Source of the DNA: Lachnospiraceae bacterium
GTDB taxonomy: Bacteria; Bacillota; Clostridia; Lachnospirales; Lachnospiraceae
DNA: 11,807 bases
Reading direction: 5' to 3'
Assembly: GCA_021205045.1 (NCBI GenBank)
Contig: JAJPYH010000026.1
Location: forward strand, 1 to 11,807
Made by a program: the position numbers and the translations under genes. Of this stretch, positions 1 through 8,029 are shown piece after piece. A model generated the notes under the pieces. It saw only the letters and a list, made by a program, of their open reading frames with translations, was not told the DNA's origin and ran no database searches. The first letter of the stretch is position 1. Each line of letters begins with the position of its first letter.

Positions 1-21
1 GTATAGCACAAAAGCCATTAT

Positions 22-50
22 TTGGCCAGTTATTTATTTTATGTTATACT
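22..50 (+). promoter_or_regulatory. SigA-type extended -10 promoter for rpoBC
   Basis: A -35 box TTGGCC (22-27) is followed after a 17-nt spacer by a -10 box TATACT (45-50), with a TG dinucleotide at 42-43 that makes an extended -10. The predicted transcription start is near 57, giving a leader of about 80 nt before the rpoB start. The boxes are seen directly; promoter activity is inferred. In related bacteria rpoB follows rplL, and a separate promoter here would let rpoBC be expressed apart from the rplJL genes, which lie outside the window. Confidence 0.7.
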
Positions 51-85
51 AGATAAGCTATATTGGAATTTTATGCTTGTGGTGT

Positions 86-111
86 CTGCCTGAAAGAGCA
101 AAAGGGCAGGC
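86..111 (+). other. rpoB leader hairpin with two alternative pairings
   Basis: In the rpoB leader, CTGCC (86-90) can pair with GGCAG (105-109), or GCCTG (88-92) with CAGGC (107-111). The two 5-bp stems overlap, so they exclude each other; both enclose an A-rich loop. There is no T-tract, so this is not an intrinsic terminator. It ends about 14 nt before the Shine-Dalgarno. It may be a weak leader structure or chance. Confidence 0.3.
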
Positions 112-124
112 CAAAAGAAAGAAC

Positions 125-132
125 GGGGTGAT
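125..132 (+). promoter_or_regulatory. Shine-Dalgarno of rpoB
   Basis: GGGGTGAT matches the GGAGGTGAT anti-SD complement with one mismatch. The GGGGTG core ends at 130, seven bases before ATG at 138. It overlaps the in-frame TTG at 132, which therefore cannot be the start for this site. This settles the start at 138. Confidence 0.8.
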
Positions 133-137
133 TGTCA

Positions 138-3100
138 ATGGAAAAAAACAGAATACGTCCGCTTGCAACCGGCAAGAACATGCGTATGAGTTATTCAAGA
201 CAAAAAGAAGTTTTGGAGATGCCTGATCTGATCGAAGTGCAGAAGGATTCCTATAATTGGTTTTTGACGGAAGGGCTGAAGGAGGTATTTGACGATATCT
301 CTCCAATCACCAATTATGACGATTCTCTGAGCCTTGAATTTGTTGACTTTGAATTATGCGAATCTGAGAAGAAGTACACCATCGAGGAGTGCAAGGAAAG
401 AGACGCGACCTATGCCGCTCCCCTGAAGGTAAAAGTGCGCCTGCACAATAACGCAAAGCCGGAGGCTGGCTTTGCAGAACATGAGATTTTTATGGGCGAT
501 ATGCCGCTGATGACCAAAACGGGTACCTTTGTCATCAATGGCGCGGAGCGTGTCATTGTCAGTCAGCTGGTTCGTTCCCCCGGTATTTATTATACAATCA
601 GCCATGATAAGCTTGGCAAAACGCTGTATTCCTGTCAGGTGATTCCCAATCGCGGCGCCTGGCTGGAGTATGAGACGGATTCCAATGATGTTTTTTACGT
701 GCGCGTGGACAGGACGAGAAAGGTGCCGATTACTGTGCTTATTCGCGCCCTGGGTGTGGGCACCAATGAGGAGATTCTGGATATTTTTGGCGACGAGCCC
801 AAGATTCTGGCCAGCTTTGGCAAGGACAGCGCCACCAATTATCAGGAAGGTCTGCTGGAGCTGTACAAAAAGATCCGTCCCGGTGAGCCGTTAACTGTAG
901 AGAGCGCTGAGGGATTGATCACCAACATGTTTTTTGATCCCAAGCGCTATGATCTGGCGAAAGTGGGACGGTATAAATATAATAAAAAATTGTCTTTCCG
1001 CAATCGGCTGACTGGTCAGGTACTCAGCGAAGATGTGGCAGATCCCTCCACGGGAGAGATTCTGGCGGCTGCGGGCACAACGGTCACAAGAGAGCTGGCG
1101 GATCAGATCCAGAACGCCGCTGTTCCCTATGTTTATGTGCAGACAGAAGAGAGAAACGTGAAGGTCCTCTCCAATATGATGGTGGACATCAATGCATGGG
1201 TAGACTGTGACGCGAAGGCTCTTGGCATTAAGGAAAAAGTTTATTATCCCGTGCTTGCCCAGATTCTGGAGGAAAATGAAGATGATTCCGAGGCGCTGGC
1301 TGAGGCCATTCAGAGGAACATCAGCGAGCTGGTTCCCAAGCACGTGACCAAGGAAGATATTTTTGCTTCTATTAATTATAACATGCATCTGGAGTATGGT
1401 GTGGGCAATGACGATGACATTGACCATCTGGGCAATCGCCGTATCCGCGCGGTAGGTGAGCTTTTGCAGAATCAGTACCGTATCGGTCTTTCCCGTATGG
1501 AGAGAGTGGTTCGTGAGAGGATGACCACCCATGATGCTGCGGAAGTGACGCCTCAGTCTCTGATCAATATCAAGCCGGTGACCGCTGCGGTGAAGGAATT
1601 CTTTGGCTCCTCCCAGCTGTCCCAGTTTATGGATCAGAACAACCCGCTGGGCGAGCTGACTCATAAGAGACGTCTTTCCGCCCTTGGCCCAGGCGGACTT
1701 TCCCGTGACCGCGCCGGATTTGAGGTGCGTGACGTACACTATTCTCACTATGGCAGAATGTGCCCCATTGAGACCCCTGAAGGTCCCAACATCGGCCTGA
1801 TCAACTCCCTGGCCAGTTATGCGAGAATCAATGAATACGGCTTTATCGAGGCGCCCTATCGCAAGATTGATAAGAGCGATCCGAAGAACCCGAGAGTTAC
1901 CGAAGAGGTGGTCTATATGACTGCTGATGAAGAGGACAATTACCATGTGGCGCAGGCCAATGAGGCACTGGATGAGGAAGGGCACTTTGTCAGGAACAGT
2001 GTATCCGGCCGTTTCCGCGAGGAGACCCAGGAGTATCCCAAGACCATGTTTGATTACATGGATGTGTCTCCGAGAATGGTGTTCTCTGTAGCTACAGCGC
2101 TGATACCGTTCCTTCAGAATGACGATGCGAACCGGGCTCTGATGGGCTCCAACATGCAGCGTCAGGCCGTTCCCCTTCTGTTTACGGAGGCGCCTGTGGT
2201 AGGCACCGGTATTGAGCGGAAGGCAGCCGTGGACTCCGGCGTATGTGTTGTCGCGGAGAAAAATGGTACCATCGACTATGTTTCTTCAGATTTAATCAAA
2301 ATGACTGCGGACGACGGCGAGCATCTGGAGTACCACCTGGCCAAATTTGTCCGTTCCAACCAGTCCAACTGCTATAATCAGAAGCCTATTGTCTTTAAGG
2401 GCGACAGAGTGGCCGCAGGCCAGGTCATCGCGGACGGCGCGTCCACTGATGAAGGAGAGCTTGCTCTTGGCAAGAACCCGCTGATCGGTTTCATGAACTG
2501 GGAGGGCTACAACTTTGAGGATGCTGTGCTTCTGAGCGAGCGTCTGGTGCAGGAGGATGTTTATACCTCTGTCCATATTGAGGAATATGAGACGGAAGCC
2601 CGTGATACCAAGCTTGGGCCGGAGGAGATCACAAGAGATGTTCCCGGTGTTGGTGAGGATGCGCTGAAAAACCTGGACGAGAGAGGCATCATCCGCATTG
2701 GCGCGGAGGTCCGTACCGGTGATATCCTGGTGGGCAAGGTCACGCCCAAGGGCGAAACGGAGCTGACCGCTGAAGAGAGACTGCTGCGGGCGATCTTCGG
2801 CGAGAAGGCCAGAGAAGTGCGCGATACTTCCTTAAAGGTGCCCCACGGCGAGTACGGCATCGTCGTGGACGCCAAGGTATTTACCAGAGAGAACAGCGAC
2901 GAATTAAAACCGGGCGTCAATATGTCCGTCCGTATTTATATCGCTCAGAAGAGAAAAATTTCTGTGGGTGACAAGATGGCCGGCCGTCACGGCAACAAGG
3001 GTGTGGTTTCCCGTGTGCTGCCGGTGGAGGATATGCCCTATCTGCCCAACGGACGTCCGCTGGACATTGCGCTGAATCCGCTTGGCGTTCCTTCCCGTAT

Positions 3101-4001
3101 GAATATCGGTCAGGTGCTGGAAATTCACCTTTCTCTGGCAGCGAAGGCTCTTGGCTTTAATGTGGCCACTCCGATTTTTGACGGCGCCAAAGAGGATGAT
3201 ATCATGGATACCCTGGATCTGGCTAATGATTATGTGAACCTGACCTGGGAGGAATTTGAGACAAAGCATAAGGAAGAGCTCCTTCCGGAGGTGCTTCAGT
3301 ATCTGTCTGACAACAGAGACCACAGGAAAGAATGGAAGGGTGTGCCGATTTCCAGAGACGGCAAGGTCAGACTGCGCGACGGACGCACCGGAGAGTATTT
3401 TGACAGCCCTGTGACGATCGGACACATGCATTATCTGAAGCTCCATCATCTGGTGGACGACAAGATCCATGCGCGTTCCACCGGCCCCTATTCTCTTGTG
3501 ACGCAGCAGCCTCTGGGCGGCAAGGCTCAGTTCGGCGGACAGCGTTTCGGAGAGATGGAAGTGTGGGCCCTGGAGGCTTATGGTGCCGCTTACACCCTGC
3601 AGGAGATCCTGACGGTGAAATCCGACGATGTGGTGGGTCGTGTCAGAACCTATGAGGCCATCATCAAGGGTGAAAATGTACCGGAGCCGGGCATTCCGGA
3701 ATCCTTTAAGGTACTGCTCAAGGAGCTGCAGGCGCTTGCACTGGATGTGAAGGTGCTGCGCGATGATGACACTGAAGTGGAAATCAAGGAAAATATAGAT
3801 TACGGCGATACGGACTACCGTTTTGAGATGGAAGGCAGGAGAAGCGATTATGGCTCCGAAGAAAAAGCCCTCGTATCCAGCGGCCATCAGATTCAGGAAT
3901 TTGACGACAGCGGTGAGATTGTAGAAGCCGAAGCGGATTATGATGATTCTGAGGAATATGATGATTCATCAGATATCGATATGGATTATGATGAAGAATA
4001 A
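138..4001 (+). CDS. rpoB: DNA-directed RNA polymerase subunit beta
   Basis: The beta subunit of RNA polymerase (1287 aa from ATG 138) forms one pincer of the cleft, part of the catalytic centre and the rifampicin pocket. The rifampicin cluster I region (residues about 491-530) is intact. Q496, D499, H509 and S514, equivalent to E. coli Q513, D516, H526 and S531, are all wild type, so a rifampicin-sensitive enzyme is predicted. The conserved GDKMAGRHGNKG stretch is near residue 944, and the conserved C-terminal block starting GPYSLVTQQPLGG is near 1116. Compared with B. subtilis (about 1193 aa from memory) there is an extra charged segment near residues 1029-1074 and an acidic tail; 13 of the last 22 residues are Asp or Glu. 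ATG 138 is chosen over the in-frame TTG at 132 because of the SD position. The stop is 32 nt from the rpoC start, so the two are co-transcribed. Confidence 0.98.
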   Translation: MEKNRIRPLATGKNMRMSYSRQKEVLEMPDLIEVQKDSYNWFLTEGLKEVFDDISPITNYDDSLSLEFVDFELCESEKKYTIEECKERDATYAAPLKVKVRLHNNAKPEAGFAEHEIFMGDMPLMTKTGTFVINGAERVIVSQLVRSPGIYYTISHDKLGKTLYSCQVIPNRGAWLEYETDSNDVFYVRVDRTRKVPITVLIRALGVGTNEEILDIFGDEPKILASFGKDSATNYQEGLLELYKKIRPGEPLTVESAEGLITNMFFDPKRYDLAKVGRYKYNKKLSFRNRLTGQVLSEDVADPSTGEILAAAGTTVTRELADQIQNAAVPYVYVQTEERNVKVLSNMMVDINAWVDCDAKALGIKEKVYYPVLAQILEENEDDSEALAEAIQRNISELVPKHVTKEDIFASINYNMHLEYGVGNDDDIDHLGNRRIRAVGELLQNQYRIGLSRMERVVRERMTTHDAAEVTPQSLINIKPVTAAVKEFFGSSQLSQFMDQNNPLGELTHKRRLSALGPGGLSRDRAGFEVRDVHYSHYGRMCPIETPEGPNIGLINSLASYARINEYGFIEAPYRKIDKSDPKNPRVTEEVVYMTADEEDNYHVAQANEALDEEGHFVRNSVSGRFREETQEYPKTMFDYMDVSPRMVFSVATALIPFLQNDDANRALMGSNMQRQAVPLLFTEAPVVGTGIERKAAVDSGVCVVAEKNGTIDYVSSDLIKMTADDGEHLEYHLAKFVRSNQSNCYNQKPIVFKGDRVAAGQVIADGASTDEGELALGKNPLIGFMNWEGYNFEDAVLLSERLVQEDVYTSVHIEEYETEARDTKLGPEEITRDVPGVGEDALKNLDERGIIRIGAEVRTGDILVGKVTPKGETELTAEERLLRAIFGEKAREVRDTSLKVPHGEYGIVVDAKVFTRENSDELKPGVNMSVRIYIAQKRKISVGDKMAGRHGNKGVVSRVLPVEDMPYLPNGRPLDIALNPLGVPSRMNIGQVLEIHLSLAAKALGFNVATPIFDGAKEDDIMDTLDLANDYVNLTWEEFETKHKEELLPEVLQYLSDNRDHRKEWKGVPISRDGKVRLRDGRTGEYFDSPVTIGHMHYLKLHHLVDDKIHARSTGPYSLVTQQPLGGKAQFGGQRFGEMEVWALEAYGAAYTLQEILTVKSDDVVGRVRTYEAIIKGENVPEPGIPESFKVLLKELQALALDVKVLRDDDTEVEIKENIDYGDTDYRFEMEGRRSDYGSEEKALVSSGHQIQEFDDSGEIVEAEADYDDSEEYDDSSDIDMDYDEE

Positions 4002-4017
4002 TGAAAAGCCATATTTC

Positions 4018-4028
4018 AGAAGGGAGTG
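4018..4028 (+). promoter_or_regulatory. Shine-Dalgarno of rpoC
   Basis: AGAAGGGAGTG carries a GGGAG core at 4022-4026, seven bases before ATG 4034. This supports 4034 over the in-frame ATG at 4001, which overlaps the rpoB stop and has no purine-rich site at the right distance. The protein from 4034 begins MPETKNEVYQPMTF. Confidence 0.85.
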
Positions 4029-4033
4029 TCAAA

Positions 4034-7000
4034 ATGCCAGAAACAAAAAACGAAGTTTATCAGCCGATGACATTCGATGCGATAAAGATCGGCCTTGCCT
4101 CTCCGGAGCAGATACTGAAATGGTCCAGGGGCGAGGTTACGAAGCCTGAGACTATCAACTACAGGACATTAAAGCCGGAGCGTGACGGCCTGTTCTGTGA
4201 AAAGATTTTCGGCCCCAGCAAGGACTGGGAGTGCCACTGCGGCAAATACAAAAAAATCCGCTATAAGGGTGTGGTGTGCGACCGCTGCGGTGTGGAGGTG
4301 ACCAAATCCAGTGTCAGAAGAGAGCGCATGGGTCACATTAAACTGGCGGCGCCGGTATCTCATATCTGGTATTTCAAGGCCATTCCGTCCCGTATGGGAA
4401 CCATGCTGGACATTACGCCGAAGGCACTGGAAAAGGTGCTGTATTTTGCAAGTTATATTGTCCTGGATAAGGGCGAATCCAACCTGGAAGAGAAGCAGGT
4501 GCTCTCCGAGCGGGAGTACCAGGACGCCCGGGACACATGGGGCAATAAATTTCGTGTCGGAATGGGCGCGGAGGCTATTAAGGAGCTGCTGACCCGAATT
4601 GACGTGGAAAAGGAAGCGGACGAGTTGAAGGCGGAGCTGGAGACAGCTACCGGCCAGAAGCGGGCCAAGCTGATTAAGAGAATTGAGGTGATGGAGGCCT
4701 TCCGCGAGAGCGGGAACCGTCCGGAGTGGATGATTCTGGATGTGATTCCTGTGATTCCGCCGGATCTGCGGCCCATGGTACAGCTGGACGGCGGCAGATT
4801 TGCCACCTCCGATCTGAACGATCTGTACCGCCGCATCATCAACAGAAATAACCGCCTGGCAAGGCTTCTGGAGCTGGGCGCTCCTGACATTATTGTCAGA
4901 AATGAGAAGCGTATGTTGCAGGAGGCGGTGGATGCTCTGATTGACAACGGCAGACGCGGAAGAGCGATGACCGGCCCCGGCAACAGGGCGCTGAAATCCC
5001 TGTCCGACATGTTAAAGGGTAAGAGCGGACGTTTCCGTCAGAACCTGTTGGGCAAGCGTGTGGACTATTCCGGCCGAAGCGTTATCGTGGTAGGCCCTGA
5101 ACTGAAGATTTATCAGTGCGGTCTTCCCAAGGAGATGGCTCTGGAGCTGTTCAAGCCCTTTGTGATGAAGGAGCTGGCTTCCAGAGGCATCAGTCTGAAT
5201 GTGAAGAACGCCAAGAAATTAGTAGAAAAAATGGATACCCAGGTATGGGATGTGCTGGAGGATGTGATCAAGGAGCATCCTGTGATGCTCAACCGTGCCC
5301 CTACACTTCACAGACTTGGCATTCAGGCATTTGAACCTATTCTGGTGGAGGGCAAGGCCATCAAGCTGAATCCGCTGGTGTGTACTGCTTTTAACGCTGA
5401 CTTTGACGGCGACCAGATGGCTGTTCATCTTCCTTTAAGCGTGGAGGCGCAGGCGGAGTGCCGTTTCCTGCTGCTTTCACCCAATAACCTCTTAAAGCCT
5501 TCTAACGGCGGCCCTGTGGCTGTGCCCTATCAGGACATGGTGCTGGGAATTTACTATCTGACTCAGGAGAGAGAGGGAGTCAAGGGAGAGGGCAAGGCCT
5601 TCAAGAGCTTAAATGAAGCCATCCTGGCTTATGAGAATGATGTCATTACGCTGCATTCCAAAATCCGGGTGCGCGTAAGCAAAGAGATCAATGGCGAGAC
5701 TGTGACGGGTACAATCAACTGCACCCTGGGGCGCCTGCTCTTCAATGAGATTATTCCTCAGGATCTGGGCTTTGTGGACAGAAGCATTCCGGGCAATGAG
5801 CTGCTGCCGGAAATTGATTTCCTGGTAAATAAAAAGGGGGTTAAGCAGATTATTGAGAAGGTCATCAATATCCACGGTGCCTCCAGAACCGCGGAAGTGC
5901 TTGATGATATCAAGGCGATCGGTTACAAGTATTCCACCAAGGCGTCTCTGACAGTGTCCATTTCTGATATGACAGTGCCGGCAGAGAAACCGCAGATGCT
6001 TGCCGAAGCACAGGATACGGTGGAAAAGATCTCCAGAAACTACAGGCGTGGCCTGATTACAGAGGAAGAGCGCTATCGCGCGGTGGTGGAAACCTGGACG
6101 GAGACAGATAAAAAGCTGACAGATACCCTGATCAGCGGTCTGGACAAATACAACCATATTTTCATGATGGCGGACTCAGGCGCCCGTGGTTCCAACCAGC
6201 AGATCAAACAGCTGGCCGGTATGCGCGGGCTGATGGCGGACACCACAGGACGTACCATCGAGCTGCCCATCAAGTCCTCCTTCCGTGAAGGTCTGGATGT
6301 GCTGGAGTATTTCATGTCGGCGCACGGATCCAGAAAGGGAATGTCCGATACCGCGCTGCGAACAGCGGACTCCGGATACCTGACCAGACGAATGGTTGAC
6401 GTTTCCCAGGAACTGATCATCAGGGAAGTGGACTGCTCTGAAGGAAAGGACGAGATCCCGGGGATGGATGTTTCCGCTTTCATGGACGGCAAGGAGACCA
6501 TCGAGGGATTAAAGGATCGTATTGTTGGCAGGACTTCCTGCGAAGATATTACCGATGCAGAAGGCAATATTCTGGTAAAGAAAAATCACATGATCACCCC
6601 GGCCAGGGCGGAGAAAATCCTCTCTGTGGGTGTGGACAAAAACGGAGGACCGGTCAAGTCTGTAAAGATCCGCACTATCCTGACCTGCCGTTCCCATGTG
6701 GGTATCTGCGCCAAGTGCTACGGCGCCAACATGGCTACAGGTGAGCCGGTGCAGGTGGGTGAGGCCGTGGGTATCATCGCGGCCCAGTCCATTGGCGAGC
6801 CGGGTACGCAGCTGACTATGAGAACCTTCCACTCCGGCGGTGTGGCCGGTGACGATATCACTCAGGGTCTTCCCCGTGTAGAGGAGCTGTTTGAGGCCAG
6901 GAAACCGAAAGGTCTGGCAATTATTGCTGAGATCGGCGGTGTGGCTACCATCAGAGACACCAAGAAGAAACGGGAAATTGAGGTGGCAGATCCGCAGAGC

Positions 7001-7786
7001 GGCGAGAGAAAGACTTACCTTATTCCGTATGGCTCACGAATCAAGGTGACCGACGGTCAGACGCTGGAGGCCGGCGATGAGCTGACAGAGGGTAGTGTGA
7101 ATCCCCATGATCTGTTAAAGATCAAGGGAATCCGCGCGGTACAGGATTACATGATCCGCGAGGTACAGCGTGTATATCGTCTGCAGGGTGTGGATATCGC
7201 TGACAAGCATATCGAAGTGATCGTGCGCCAGATGTTAAAGAAGGTCCGTATTGAGAACAGCGGTGATACCAAATATCTGCCGGGCAGCCTGATTGATGTG
7301 CTGGATTACGAGGAACTCAATGAGCAGCTGATTGCCGAGGGCAAGACACCCATGGACGGCAAGCAGGTTATGCTGGGCATCACCAAGGCGGCTCTTGCCA
7401 CCGACTCCTTCCTGTCCGCGGCTTCTTTCCAGGAAACCACCAAGGTGCTGACTGACGCGGCTATCAAGGGCAAGAAGGATCCGCTGATTGGTCTGAAGGA
7501 AAACGTGCTGATTGGCAAGCTGATTCCTGCGGGTACAGGTATGAAGCGGTATCGCAATATCGAACTGAGTACAGATGTGGCGGAGCAGATCTCTTATGAT
7601 GAAGAGATCGAGTTCACGGAGGATGAGGACGAGGACATCACGCAGGAGCCTGAGAATCTGGAAATCGATGAGGAGGAAGACTTCTCTGAAGAAGGCTTTG
7701 ACCAGGAAGATGCCGATGAGGATGGTTTCGGGGATGCCGATGAGGAAATCGACGAAATGTCTGATGAGGAAACGGATCCGGAATAG
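4034..7786 (+). CDS. rpoC: DNA-directed RNA polymerase subunit beta'
   Basis: The beta' subunit of RNA polymerase (1250 aa) carries the catalytic magnesium site. The N-terminal zinc ribbon has C67, C69, C82 and C85. The active-site motif NADFDGDQ is at residues 454-461, with the Mg-binding aspartates D456, D458 and D460. The bridge-helix region runs from about 753. The second zinc site uses C801, C885, C892 and C895. The trigger-loop region starts near T925 (TQLTMRTFHSGG), without the large insertion found there in E. coli. The last 61 residues (1190-1250) hold 36 Asp or Glu and no Lys or Arg, a disordered acidic tail that accounts for most of the extra length over B. subtilis (about 1199 aa from memory). 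It is translated from its own SD, 32 nt after rpoB, and is expected to assemble with beta, alpha and omega. Confidence 0.98.
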   Translation: MPETKNEVYQPMTFDAIKIGLASPEQILKWSRGEVTKPETINYRTLKPERDGLFCEKIFGPSKDWECHCGKYKKIRYKGVVCDRCGVEVTKSSVRRERMGHIKLAAPVSHIWYFKAIPSRMGTMLDITPKALEKVLYFASYIVLDKGESNLEEKQVLSEREYQDARDTWGNKFRVGMGAEAIKELLTRIDVEKEADELKAELETATGQKRAKLIKRIEVMEAFRESGNRPEWMILDVIPVIPPDLRPMVQLDGGRFATSDLNDLYRRIINRNNRLARLLELGAPDIIVRNEKRMLQEAVDALIDNGRRGRAMTGPGNRALKSLSDMLKGKSGRFRQNLLGKRVDYSGRSVIVVGPELKIYQCGLPKEMALELFKPFVMKELASRGISLNVKNAKKLVEKMDTQVWDVLEDVIKEHPVMLNRAPTLHRLGIQAFEPILVEGKAIKLNPLVCTAFNADFDGDQMAVHLPLSVEAQAECRFLLLSPNNLLKPSNGGPVAVPYQDMVLGIYYLTQEREGVKGEGKAFKSLNEAILAYENDVITLHSKIRVRVSKEINGETVTGTINCTLGRLLFNEIIPQDLGFVDRSIPGNELLPEIDFLVNKKGVKQIIEKVINIHGASRTAEVLDDIKAIGYKYSTKASLTVSISDMTVPAEKPQMLAEAQDTVEKISRNYRRGLITEEERYRAVVETWTETDKKLTDTLISGLDKYNHIFMMADSGARGSNQQIKQLAGMRGLMADTTGRTIELPIKSSFREGLDVLEYFMSAHGSRKGMSDTALRTADSGYLTRRMVDVSQELIIREVDCSEGKDEIPGMDVSAFMDGKETIEGLKDRIVGRTSCEDITDAEGNILVKKNHMITPARAEKILSVGVDKNGGPVKSVKIRTILTCRSHVGICAKCYGANMATGEPVQVGEAVGIIAAQSIGEPGTQLTMRTFHSGGVAGDDITQGLPRVEELFEARKPKGLAIIAEIGGVATIRDTKKKREIEVADPQSGERKTYLIPYGSRIKVTDGQTLEAGDELTEGSVNPHDLLKIKGIRAVQDYMIREVQRVYRLQGVDIADKHIEVIVRQMLKKVRIENSGDTKYLPGSLIDVLDYEELNEQLIAEGKTPMDGKQVMLGITKAALATDSFLSAASFQETTKVLTDAAIKGKKDPLIGLKENVLIGKLIPAGTGMKRYRNIELSTDVAEQISYDEEIEFTEDEDEDITQEPENLEIDEEEDFSEEGFDQEDADEDGFGDADEEIDEMSDEETDPE

Positions 7787-7822
7787 AATAGCGGTCGGGT
7801 AACGCCGGAAGGCCGGCTGAGT

Positions 7823-7841
7823 GTCAATAGCAGGTCAATAG
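7823..7841 (+). repeat. Two direct copies of GTCAATAG
   Basis: GTCAATAG occurs at 7823-7830 and 7834-7841, an 11-bp period or about one helical turn. They lie upstream of the rpsL promoter -35 box (7867). Such spacing suits a DNA-binding protein, but two short copies may also arise by chance. No regulator is recognised. Confidence 0.35.
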
Positions 7842-7866
7842 TAAGTAAATTAATGCATTTTGGGCA

Positions 7867-7895
7867 TTGACAATAAAATATGTCAAACGTATAAT
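7867..7895 (+). promoter_or_regulatory. Perfect-consensus SigA promoter for rpsL-rpsG-fusA
   Basis: TTGACA (7867-7872), exactly 17 nt, then TATAAT (7890-7895): both boxes match the housekeeping sigma consensus in full. The predicted start is near 7901-7903. TTGACA is mirrored by TGTCAA at 7881-7886, a 6-bp inverted repeat inside the spacer that could be an operator or chance. This promoter gives the str block its own strong transcription, independent of rpoBC. Confidence 0.88.
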
Positions 7896-7899
7896 GACA

Positions 7900-7974
7900 A
7901 CTGTATGCGGTATTTTGCGCAGGTGCATAATTTCTATGCGCCTGGCACAAAATACCAGAGTACAGTTTTTTCTT
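7900..7974 (+). terminator. Intrinsic-terminator-like hairpin in the rpsL leader (candidate attenuator)
   Basis: A long hairpin has ACTGTA (7900-7905) pairing with TACAGT (7961-7966), GGTATTTTG (7909-7917) with CAAAATACC (7948-7956), and CAGGTGCATA (7920-7929) with TATGCGCCTG (7935-7944, one G-U). The loop is ATTTC. Two small internal loops separate the three stems, which total 25 pairs. It is followed by TTTTTTCTT (7966-7974). It lies downstream of the rpsL promoter and begins essentially at the predicted transcript start. It would therefore act both on new str transcripts, as an attenuator releasing an RNA of about 70 nt, and on read-through from rpoC. The structure is seen in the sequence; termination and any regulation are inferred. 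I cannot match it from memory to a named leader family. Confidence 0.75.
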
Positions 7975-7976
7975 GA

Positions 7977-7994
7977 GGCTGCTGAAAAGGAGCC
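7977..7994 (+). other. GAAA-tetraloop hairpin upstream of the rpsL SD
   Basis: GGCT pairs with AGCC, then a G-G mismatch, then CT with AG, closed by a GAAA loop. This is a compact stem just after the T-tract of the leader terminator and 23 nt before the rpsL Shine-Dalgarno. GNRA tetraloops are stable and common docking elements in RNA. It may be part of the leader regulation or may protect the read-through mRNA. Confidence 0.4.
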
Positions 7995-8017
7995 CCATCA
8001 AATCTATAGAAAGGAAA

Positions 8018-8023
8018 AGGTGA
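8018..8023 (+). promoter_or_regulatory. Shine-Dalgarno of rpsL
   Basis: AGGTGA lies in a purine-rich stretch six bases before ATG 8030. It matches the AGGTGA part of the 16S-complementary sequence. Confidence 0.7.
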
Positions 8024-8029
8024 AACGGA

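Noticed and set aside
132..140. TTG 132 as the rpoB start
   Set aside because: It overlaps the Shine-Dalgarno; ATG 138 has correct spacing.
1608..1680. Possible rifampicin-resistance substitutions in rpoB
   Set aside because: Q496, D499, H509 and S514 are all the wild-type residues.
891..1985. 364-codon minus-strand open frame opposite rpoB
   Set aside because: Same pattern: shadow of a conserved gene, with no protein family recognised.
2904..3887. 327-codon minus-strand open frame opposite the 3' half of rpoB
   Set aside because: Shadow of rpoB; no domain recognised and no neighbouring promoter that I can support.
4001..4033. ATG 4001, overlapping the rpoB stop, as the rpoC start
   Set aside because: No SD at a suitable distance, and the extra 11 residues precede a better-supported start at 4034.
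7804..7817. GCCGG-AAGG-CCGGC hairpin after rpoC as the rpoBC terminator
   Set aside because: Stem is only 5 bp and no T-tract follows; the hairpin at 7900-7974 is the far better terminator candidate.
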